A DNA stretch of 25,378 nt from a virus. Position numbers and translations under genes: made by a program. Shown here one piece after another: positions 14,122 through 19,738 of this stretch; position 1 is the stretch's first letter, and each line of letters begins with the position of its first letter. The notes under the pieces were generated by a model. That model made no database searches and had not been told where the DNA came from. It was given only the letters and a program-made list of their open reading frames with translations. The stretch covers positions 1 to 25,378 of the IMG/VR virus record IMGVR_UViG_3300042731_001147; one strand, 5' to 3'.

Positions 14122-14471
14122 TCATCACCTTTTCCAGGATTAGAAGAAAAGTGTTCTTCGAACTTGTTAGGTACACCATTCCATTCGTCTGCGTCTGATG
14201 GCACATCTTCTATCCTTACGGTTGTAATTAATGGCCACTGTAAACTGTACTTTAAATTTATATCATGCCATTTATCACGTTCATCACCTAATGCACTGTC
14301 AGGTAGTATTGCGTCAGCAGGGCATTCAGGTTCACACACCCCGCAGTCAATACATTCATCAGGGTTAATTACTAACATGTTTTCACCTTCGTAAAAACAA
14401 TCAACAGGGCATACTTCTACACAATCCATATGCTTACATTTTATACAATTATCTGTAACTAGATATGTCAC
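14118..14471 (-). CDS. fdxA: Seven-iron ferredoxin (FdxA type)
   Basis: This 117-residue protein is read from a GTG at 14471, in a TAGTG overlap with gp44. The N-terminal half is a close match to the Azotobacter FdI-type 7Fe ferredoxin. Cys9, 12, 17, 21, 25, 40, 43, 46 and 50 are all present with identical spacing, carrying one [3Fe-4S] and one [4Fe-4S] cluster. Short identical stretches include VTDNCIKC and [13 protein letters not shown]. The C-terminal part (about 60-117) is the family's helical tail and ends in an acidic, Gly-containing stretch. It is a soluble low-potential electron carrier. It is placed directly before a 2OG oxygenase-like gene; a functional pairing is inference. Confidence 0.93.
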   Translation of the reverse strand: MTYLVTDNCIKCKHMDCVEVCPVDCFYEGENMLVINPDECIDCGVCEPECPADAILPDSALGDERDKWHDINLKYSLQWPLITTVRIEDVPSDADEWNGVPNKFEEHFSSNPGKGDE

Positions 14472-15385
14472 TATAACCTCGCTAATCTAATCAGCGTTGC
14501 CGCTAAGTTAATTTCAGGATCAACAACAAGTGTATGATCAACCAATCCTTGCTTAATAATTAGCACTGCTTGATCTTGTTGTTCTTCATTTCCGAACAAT
14601 TCAATGTTGTCATATAACCAACGATAAACTTCTTCCATTTCTTCTGGACGAATAGTACCACACAGTAACTTACGTGCTTCTTGTATTTTACCAGCCTTGA
14701 AAAGTTCGACCATATCTAACTTCCAATCACTTTCTCCTGTATCACCTTCGTGTGGTGCAAGTAATTGTCCGTCTGATGAATTCATCTGTACCATATTGAT
14801 ACACTTACGCAAGTCTGGATAAGTTGCCTTTACATATGTATCTAGTACATCAAGATCAGGAGTGACGCTTTCAGTGATAAGAATTTCAGCGACACGAGCA
14901 GTAAACTCTGTCTGATCAATTTTGGCAATATGGAAGCCTTGGCACCTGCTGTGAATAGCTGGAATAATTCTGTTAGGATAGTTACAAGTAAGTATAAAAC
15001 GGGCCGTTGTATGATATTCTTCCATAACACCACGTAGTGCGGCCTGTGCGTTTGGAGATAAGTAATCTGCCTCATCTAGTAATACAACCTTAAAGTCCCC
15101 AAATGGGATCATTTGTACAAAGTTTACAATTTTATCTCGAACATCGTCTACACTATTTGTCCGAGATGCGTTAATTTCTAGTACGTCTAAATCGTTGACG
15201 TCTAACTCGTTGAACAACAATTTTGCCAACGTTGTTTTTCCTATTCCAGCATTGCCTGAAAAAAGCAAGTGTGGAATTGTTTTGTCTTTTATCCACGTTT
15301 TTACCTGTGTCTTTTGTGCTTCATCGCGAAACACATAACCATCTACTGTCTTCGGTCTATATTTTTCTACCCAAAGTTCCTTCAA
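14471..15385 (-). CDS. 44: Clamp-loader large subunit gp44 (AAA+ ATPase)
   Basis: This 304-residue protein has the RFC/gp44 start [15 protein letters not shown], Walker A GNAGIGKT at 44-51, Walker B VVLLDEAD with Asp104-Glu105, and the SRC motif at 146-148 that senses the neighbour's ATP. The C-terminal helical collar domain follows. With gp62 it would load the gp45 sliding clamp on phage DNA. Neither of those genes is in the window. Its ATG overlaps the upstream membrane gene by ATGA. Confidence 0.95.
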   Translation of the reverse strand: MKELWVEKYRPKTVDGYVFRDEAQKTQVKTWIKDKTIPHLLFSGNAGIGKTTLAKLLFNELDVNDLDVLEINASRTNSVDDVRDKIVNFVQMIPFGDFKVVLLDEADYLSPNAQAALRGVMEEYHTTARFILTCNYPNRIIPAIHSRCQGFHIAKIDQTEFTARVAEILITESVTPDLDVLDTYVKATYPDLRKCINMVQMNSSDGQLLAPHEGDTGESDWKLDMVELFKAGKIQEARKLLCGTIRPEEMEEVYRWLYDNIELFGNEEQQDQAVLIIKQGLVDHTLVVDPEINLAATLIRLARL

Positions 15386-15708
15386 AACATACCTCCTGCA
15401 AAATATCTTAACATACTAGTACCTAGTATAACACATAAAACAGCATTGAGCAAGAGCAAAGCTCTATCATGCCATAAATAACCAACCCAAGCCCAACCAA
15501 TTGTTCCTACAAAACTTAATACAACATCATAAATTTTCGGAACTTCGTCTACACTTCTACACATTACTGCGACAAGTATAAAAGCACTGGCTATCCATTT
15601 TATATACCAAGATAAATCTCCTTTAGGAGTTACCGCTTTATATACACGACTGGAGTTAAGTTTTTTAATCTTATCATCTAGTTTTTCTTGAATTGGTTCT
15701 ATACTCAT
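15382..15708 (-). CDS. Small polytopic membrane protein
   Basis: This 108-residue protein has a charged cytoplasmic-looking start (about 1-30, KLDDKIKKLNSSR) and then three hydrophobic segments (about 34-51, 57-78 and 83-103). A Cys and Arg lie in the first loop (MCRSVDEVP). It has no recognised motif. It is coupled to gp44 and to the 53-residue membrane gene by ATGA overlaps on both sides, an arrangement that puts two membrane proteins between the exonuclease and the clamp loader. The function is unknown. Confidence 0.75.
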   Translation of the reverse strand: MSIEPIQEKLDDKIKKLNSSRVYKAVTPKGDLSWYIKWIASAFILVAVMCRSVDEVPKIYDVVLSFVGTIGWAWVGYLWHDRALLLLNAVLCVILGTSMLRYFAGGMF

Positions 15709-15866
15709 GTATTCTCCTGTTGTAATCTTAACTTACAATACCAATTCACCCAAACTTCATAAACAACATAAGCCAATAATGCACCAAAACCAGGAACTGT
15801 AAAAAAATTTAGCATCATAAAATACGCAAATACTAATGCCGCAGGAATATCATACCATCTAATCAT
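15705..15866 (-). CDS. 53-residue membrane microprotein
   Basis: The ATG at 15866 overlaps the exonuclease stop as ATGA, and the TGA at 15705 overlaps the ATG of the 108-residue membrane gene as ATGA. The product begins MIRWYDIPAALVFAYF and continues through a second hydrophobic stretch (VPGFGALLAYVVYEVW) to a basic end (CKLRLQQENT). This reads as two short membrane helices around a Pro-Gly turn. It fills the 154-base gap completely. The function is unknown. Confidence 0.72.
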   Translation of the reverse strand: MIRWYDIPAALVFAYFMMLNFFTVPGFGALLAYVVYEVWVNWYCKLRLQQENT

Positions 15867-16408
15867 TTAGTTACTCCAAAGTGTTTATATGATTGTTGTA
15901 CACACTTTGCTTGATAGTAACAGTCTGCTAGTGCGTTATGCAAACTTTCCTGTATTGCCTTGCGAGGATCGCTTGGCATCATTGCAAATAATGTTCTACT
16001 ATCTCTAATTTGCCAATAGTTCCAAGGTGCAGGTTTTTCTGCCTGTTTATACAAATGCTGTAGTATAACAAAATCAAATGTTGGACCTTGACACCAAATA
16101 TAGTCTAGTCCAACACACCATTTGTTAAGTTGACGTAACATTTCTTGTACACTTACTCTTTTGTGTTCATCACCGAATGCTTCGTCTTGTATCGCTTGTG
16201 GTTGTTTACTCCACCATGCAAGAGTGTTGTCGTCTATACTTCGTTCATAAGGAAATTCAGTCTGCTCTTCTACATCACCTCTAAGATAAAGAGGACTATG
16301 GGGTTCTGAATCATTGAATGGGTCAAACTTTATTGCACCTAGTGTCATAATAACACTATCTGGTTCAACACCTAATGTTTCTAAATCTATCATGCCGTGT
16401 GTAGCCAC
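15863..16408 (-). CDS. dexA: DexA-like 3'-5' exonuclease (DEDDh)
   Basis: This 181-residue protein is shorter than T4 DexA (about 227). The four acidic residues and the His of a DEDDh nuclease are all visible: Asp8 and Glu10 in MIDLETLG, Asp112 in GPTFDFVIL, and His157 plus Asp162 in HNALADCYYQ. The start is GTG at 16408 with AGGGG at good spacing; ATG at 16393 is the alternative but would leave only two residues before Asp8. It probably degrades single-stranded DNA ends in recombination or host DNA turnover. It is the first gene after an exact-consensus sigma-70 promoter. Confidence 0.88.
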   Translation of the reverse strand: MATHGMIDLETLGVEPDSVIMTLGAIKFDPFNDSEPHSPLYLRGDVEEQTEFPYERSIDDNTLAWWSKQPQAIQDEAFGDEHKRVSVQEMLRQLNKWCVGLDYIWCQGPTFDFVILQHLYKQAEKPAPWNYWQIRDSRTLFAMMPSDPRKAIQESLHNALADCYYQAKCVQQSYKHFGVTK

Positions 16409-16438
16409 TATATACCCCTAAAATTAATATTTTAGTAT

Positions 16439-16467
16439 ATTATAGCTTAAGATTTAGGATATGTCAA
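16439..16467 (-). promoter_or_regulatory. Exact-consensus sigma-70 promoter upstream of dexA-like gene
   Basis: On the minus strand TTGACA (16467-16462) is followed by a 17-base spacer and TATAAT (16444-16439). Both hexamers and the spacing match the optimal host promoter. The start point would be near 16432, with a 24-base leader containing AGGGG before GTG 16408. The -35 box lies in the last codons of the SGNH gene, and the -10 box lies just after its stop in the intergenic gap. Confidence 0.82.
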
Positions 16468-17166
16468 GTAATTTTTATCTGTGATTAGGCCTGTTTCAAA
16501 GCCAGTTTTCAAGTCTAATGCTTGATCATTTTCAAAAAATTCATATATTTTATCAGCCAGAATAAGATGATTTTTTTCGCTCATATGGTTTATTCTGAAG
16601 TCTGCCTCACCTGTTGCATAGTATTTGTCAGCAACATCTTGTGATGTGAATTCGCCCATACATATGTCATTTAATCTTCCGCCCACACCTGCAATATCGT
16701 GAAATCCTGGTAAGAATAATATCTTAAGGTCAGGCCTCATGTTTGCTATGTAAAGCAATGCACACACAAACATATCATAGTTTGATTCTAGTACAGTATT
16801 GTGCCACAGATGTCTCTTATGAAGTTCTATTGCTTTTAGTTCATCTTTGGTGAACCAATCTTTTTCAACAGGACACATCATAAAATTACTACATTCTGGG
16901 TATTTTTCAGTTAACCAATACCTGCTAAGGCTTGTAGTTTGTACAATTATATAATCGCCGTTTGCATAGTTTTCAAAATTACTTGAAAATCTTCGCCAGA
17001 TCCAATCATTGCCTACTCCAAACTGAGCCTGCACCGTTAAATCTTGTTTTAATTTATCTGCAAGAGCTGTTTGATAGTTGTTCTCTATAACAGGATACTC
17101 GTTGTATAATGCTGTGTAGTGGGCATCTAAACCAACAGAAAAACTACAACCGAAGCACCATAACAT
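16447..17166 (-). CDS. SGNH/GDSL hydrolase-like protein
   Basis: This 239-residue protein begins LWCFGCSFSVGLD, where G-C-S-F-S matches block I of SGNH hydrolases with Ser8 as the nucleophile. GVGND (about 50-54) matches the Gly/Asn oxyanion blocks. DFRINHMSEKNHLILADKIYEF (positions about 189-210) supplies a candidate C-terminal D-x-x-H type pair followed by the usual helix. There is no signal peptide, so it should act in the cytoplasm or on the particle. The substrate is unknown; esters of lipids, sugars or cell-surface glycans are possible. It overlaps the MazG-like gene by TAATG. Confidence 0.7.
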   Translation of the reverse strand: MLWCFGCSFSVGLDAHYTALYNEYPVIENNYQTALADKLKQDLTVQAQFGVGNDWIWRRFSSNFENYANGDYIIVQTTSLSRYWLTEKYPECSNFMMCPVEKDWFTKDELKAIELHKRHLWHNTVLESNYDMFVCALLYIANMRPDLKILFLPGFHDIAGVGGRLNDICMGEFTSQDVADKYYATGEADFRINHMSEKNHLILADKIYEFFENDQALDLKTGFETGLITDKNYLTYPKS

Positions 17167-17519
17167 TATAAAAACTTCTCAAGTTGTGGCGCTTTCCATC
17201 CTTCTGGCTTCAAAACCTTGCCATCTTCACGCTTACGGACTTTACCAGTGTCTGGATCAATCTTTGCAAAGTTTGTATCCATTACTTCTTTCCAGGCACC
17301 TTGTCCGTCCCAACCTGCGGCACGTATAGCACCCATTGTAACAACAAGAATATCAACAAGTGCATCAAGTTGTTCTAATTTATCATTTGAATTTACAGCA
17401 TCATTAAGTTCGCCTACTTCTTCATCAATTAGGCTAAGATACATTTTATAGTTTTCTTCGCTCGGCGGTTGATCACAAGCCGAACCGAAACGTTCAATAT
17501 CTGCAAACGGGTTAGTCAT
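17166..17519 (-). CDS. MazG-like nucleotide pyrophosphohydrolase
   Basis: This 117-residue all-alpha protein has the metal-binding EExxE motif (Glu33, Glu34 and Glu37 in IDEEVGELNDA) and the second acidic helix LDALVDILVVTMGA with Asp52 and Asp56. The C-terminal NFAKIDPDTGK...EGWKAPQLEKFL segment is typical of the phage branch of this superfamily. Such enzymes cleave NTPs or dNTPs to the monophosphate and pyrophosphate. Possible roles are cleaning the nucleotide pool or lowering (p)ppGpp-like signals; neither can be chosen from sequence. It sits 12 bases behind the co-chaperonin gene. Confidence 0.88.
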   Translation of the reverse strand: MTNPFADIERFGSACDQPPSEENYKMYLSLIDEEVGELNDAVNSNDKLEQLDALVDILVVTMGAIRAAGWDGQGAWKEVMDTNFAKIDPDTGKVRKREDGKVLKPEGWKAPQLEKFL

Positions 17520-17531
17520 AATTTTTTACCT

Positions 17532-17930
17532 TTAAGATGCTACATCGCCAACCCATGCACCTTGACCGTCACTATATTCTGCGCCGATTTGTGCATCGTT
17601 TGGCTTTTCTTTTGAAGAAGCAAGAACTGCTTCAGATTCTACCATACGTACAATTAAACCTTCTTGTTCAGGAGTGTCAATATTCATAGCCCGTGTCCAA
17701 CGGCCATGTTCAATTAATATCCAATCTCCTACTTCATATGGGTCTTTATTAAGGGGACCTTTTGAATAAACTCTACCCCAACGAGGATATATTCCTCTTG
17801 TTGTAGCATTATCATCTGTGAGAATAATGCCGCCTTTTGTAGTTTGTTCACCAAAGTGCATATCAGTTACAAGAACTCTATTTCCTACTGCTCTTGGTGT
17901 TCCTTTAATTGCATTAAGGTTAATAGCCAT
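17532..17930 (-). CDS. 31: GroES/gp31-like co-chaperonin
   Basis: This 132-residue protein follows the GroES layout. PRAVGNRVLVTD is the first strand. GEQTTKGGIILTDDNATTRG is the mobile loop, with GGIIL at 33-37 replacing GGIVL. Strands with GRVYSKGP, YEVGDWILIEHG and VRMVESEAVLA complete the barrel. About 28 residues (105-132) extend past the GroES core, ending GQGAWVGDVAS. It should cap host GroEL and help fold the major capsid protein, as gp31 does in T4. The ATG overlaps the upstream stop by TAATG. Confidence 0.85.
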   Translation of the reverse strand: MAINLNAIKGTPRAVGNRVLVTDMHFGEQTTKGGIILTDDNATTRGIYPRWGRVYSKGPLNKDPYEVGDWILIEHGRWTRAMNIDTPEQEGLIVRMVESEAVLASSKEKPNDAQIGAEYSDGQGAWVGDVAS

Positions 17931-18307
17931 TACTTACCCTTTTTAGTTGTAGTTTCTTTTTTTACAAAATTTCCTTCTTCGTCTTCTACCCAATTACTTG
18001 TATCTAAATCAGGATCAACGAAATCGTCTGTAAGATCTTTTTCAACTGCTTCTACAGGTGGTTGAAATTCATCTCTACGAACTGCTTTTTGTGTTTTTAC
18101 ACCATTGCTGTTATCATAATATTCTTTAACAATTTCTTCACGTTTACGAATAATTTGTCCGCCAGGTCCTAGTTCGTCGCCTCTTGCGTTTACAGAAACA
18201 TTACCAACTGCTGGTGTTAGCTCATTTCTTTTGCGTAACATATCCATATTAACAGATTTGCCTTGCATTGTTCTATAGACTTTTTGTCCAGTTTGTTTTT
18301 GTACCAT
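17930..18307 (-). CDS. Conserved T4-like phage protein of unknown function
   Basis: This 125-residue hydrophilic protein starts at an ATG with a perfect AGGAGG site. The front half is basic with MDMLRKRNELTPAVGNV and NARGDELGPGGQI, and the second half is acidic (DLTDDFVDPDLDTSNWVEDEEGNF) ending in a Lys/Thr tail. It looks partly disordered, with no membrane segment or Cys. It is directly upstream of and overlaps the co-chaperonin by TAATG. The strong ribosome site and a late-type element 22 bases upstream suggest high late expression, so an abundant structural or assembly protein is plausible. No function is assigned. Confidence 0.72.
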   Translation of the reverse strand: MVQKQTGQKVYRTMQGKSVNMDMLRKRNELTPAVGNVSVNARGDELGPGGQIIRKREEIVKEYYDNSNGVKTQKAVRRDEFQPPVEAVEKDLTDDFVDPDLDTSNWVEDEEGNFVKKETTTKKGK

Positions 18308-18328
18308 AAAAACCTCCTATTGTATGCT

Positions 18329-18337
18329 TACTTATCT
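18329..18337 (-). promoter_or_regulatory. Possible late promoter variant (AGATAAGTA)
   Basis: AGATAAGTA on the minus strand differs from AGATAAATA (used at 19727-19735) by one base and is 22 bases before the ATG at 18307, the same spacing as the stronger copies. It overlaps the stop of the DnaE-like gene. It could give the downstream protein and the co-chaperonin late expression. Confidence 0.4.
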
Positions 18338-18889
18338 CAGGAACTCTCGCCAGTCCAGGCCATATTGGATTGAATTTATACGATGTACACCGATCAAATA
18401 TAACACATAACTAGCAACACTAGATCCACGTCCTACACCCCATACGATGTTGTTCTCACGCATAAAGTCCACTAGATAAATCATATAGCGTAATAGGTCA
18501 AACATACCACGTTCTTTAAACGCTTCTAGTTCTTCTTCTACTCGCATCCATTCTGGAGAGTTATATATAAAATCAACTCCAAAGTTTTGTTTTTCTTCAA
18601 TCACTTTTGCGAATAGCCATTCTCCTATAGCAAGTGCTTTGTATTCATCTGGCATAAACCATTCACTTTGACACACACCGTCAAACGTCTTTTGGTCTAC
18701 ATCTAATGGAATATATTTTTGCAATGGATTCATACCTTGCTCTTCCATTGCTGTATTAAATTTATCTACATCATCACTAGAATCACATAACACCACATGG
18801 ACTTTATCAGCATGACCTGAATAGATCATATCGATTAAATCGCGATTAGAGAATCTCGGTATACCTAGTTCGTCTGTTTTCATAAGCAT
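18332..18889 (-). CDS. DnaE-like fragment (DNA polymerase III alpha-related), non-catalytic
   Basis: This 185-residue protein has a C-terminal third that matches the stretch of bacterial DnaE just before the polymerase active site: WGVGRGSSVASYVLYLIG (about 150-167) corresponds to the GPGRGSGAGSLVAYALG element. HRINSIQYGLDWREFLR follows the pattern of the ITDIDPLKYDLLFERFL segment. The protein stops there, so the DxD catalytic aspartates that come next in DnaE are absent. It cannot be a complete polymerase. A role as regulator or decoy in host replication is possible. ATG 18889 or ATG 18883 could be the start; no ribosome site is visible, and the promoter at 18896-18924 would start transcription almost at the first codon. 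Confidence 0.78.
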   Translation of the reverse strand: MLMKTDELGIPRFSNRDLIDMIYSGHADKVHVVLCDSSDDVDKFNTAMEEQGMNPLQKYIPLDVDQKTFDGVCQSEWFMPDEYKALAIGEWLFAKVIEEKQNFGVDFIYNSPEWMRVEEELEAFKERGMFDLLRYMIYLVDFMRENNIVWGVGRGSSVASYVLYLIGVHRINSIQYGLDWREFLR

Positions 18890-18895
18890 ATATGT

Positions 18896-18924
18896 ATTTT
18901 ACGATACATTTATTAGATTGTCAA
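18896..18924 (-). promoter_or_regulatory. Sigma-70 promoter, leaderless position
   Basis: On the minus strand TTGACA (18924-18919) is followed by a 17-base spacer and TAAAAT (18901-18896), one mismatch from consensus. Initiation about 7 bases downstream falls at or next to the ATG at 18889, so the DnaE-like mRNA would have almost no leader. Confidence 0.65.
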
Positions 18925-19132
18925 GTCCTGATTCACTATCAGTTTGACTTTTTTGCAGTTGCTTTGCTCTACGGGTGGCCGCTTCTGCTTTAAACATTTC
19001 TAAAACTGTTGAAATTTGTTGTTGTAAAGAAGGATTTTTAGTTTGCCAATATTTACGTGATAACTCTTGTATTTTGTCATCAACTTCAGAGTCTGTTAAA
19101 TCATCAAAGCTATCTACTAATGGGTTGAACAT
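18899..19132 (-). CDS. Small conserved phage protein
   Basis: This 77-residue hydrophilic, mostly helical protein begins MFNPLVDSFDDLTDSEVDDKI, written here as an acidic N-terminus, followed by LSRKYWQTKNPSLQQQI and a basic helix (EAATRRAKQLQK). There is no membrane segment or Cys. It begins three bases after the stop of the 190-residue virion-type gene and ends inside the sigma-70 promoter of the DnaE-like gene. Proteins with this start recur in marine T4-like phages, but I know no function. Confidence 0.68.
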   Translation of the reverse strand: MFNPLVDSFDDLTDSEVDDKIQELSRKYWQTKNPSLQQQISTVLEMFKAEAATRRAKQLQKSQTDSESGLDNLINVS

Positions 19133-19135
19133 TTG

Positions 19136-19708
19136 TTATACTGTACTGTATTCACCTAAATATTCTAAAAAGACTGTTGACCCACCATCAGACGTCCAAG
19201 CATCTACAAATACAGGTGTACTTGATGAAGTTACTCTTAAGGTTGCTGGCCAGTTTGGACTTGTTCTAATAATTCCTGTGTTTGCCGCAAGCAACGTTAT
19301 GTCTCTTTGAATATTTACATTACTTCTTAATGCCATTCGAATTTTTCCGTAAGTACCGTTTTCGGGCCAAGCACCTAAAATTAGTGTTATAGGATCAATA
19401 CCAACTGTAATATTTTGATACGCTCCATCTGTCCATTCGATGTTGCTGTCAACTTCTAAATTTCCTGTATTGTACACAGTTTGAGATATTTGATTTGTTT
19501 TAGCATTGGAAATTAGAATGTTGTTAAAGTTGTTATCTACATCTTTACGAGCACCATTTGTAAGCAGATCTGTTAACTCTAATGCTGCATTTTGTAATGC
19601 TGTTTTTGTTATTGAAAAATTATCTCTAAAACCCTGGGAATCATTATCCTGTCCGGCTATAGGAAATTCTTCGTCTAAATTTTCATATTGTACTGTGCTA
19701 TTTGCCAT
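19136..19708 (-). CDS. Virion protein with fibre-type N-terminal motif
   Basis: This 190-residue protein has an N-terminal segment (EEFPIAGQDNDSQGFRDNFSITKTALQ, positions 13-39) with the D-x-x-G/S-F/L-R-x-x-F-x-x-I/T pattern seen at the starts of the neighbouring fibre-like proteins. The rest is beta-rich with Asn/Thr repeats (NFNNILISNAK, GTYGKIRMALRSNVNIQRDITLL). An AGGAG ribosome site and a late promoter precede the ATG. It probably attaches to or decorates a tail fibre or baseplate. Confidence 0.75.
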   Translation of the reverse strand: MANSTVQYENLDEEFPIAGQDNDSQGFRDNFSITKTALQNAALELTDLLTNGARKDVDNNFNNILISNAKTNQISQTVYNTGNLEVDSNIEWTDGAYQNITVGIDPITLILGAWPENGTYGKIRMALRSNVNIQRDITLLAANTGIIRTSPNWPATLRVTSSSTPVFVDAWTSDGGSTVFLEYLGEYSTV

Positions 19709-19726
19709 TTTTATATCTCCTAAACA

Positions 19727-19735
19727 TATTTATCT
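19727..19735 (-). promoter_or_regulatory. T4-type late promoter (AGATAAATA)
   Basis: AGATAAATA on the minus strand lies 19 bases before the ATG at 19708 and just after the end of the 943-residue gene. One base differs from CGATAAATA upstream of the neighbouring structural genes. Confidence 0.68.
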
Positions 19736-19738
19736 TTA

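Noticed and set aside
18332-18889. DnaE-like gene as a frameshifted full polymerase
   Set aside because: Sequence after the stop is a different well-formed gene with its own perfect ribosome site, and no frame continues the polymerase active site.
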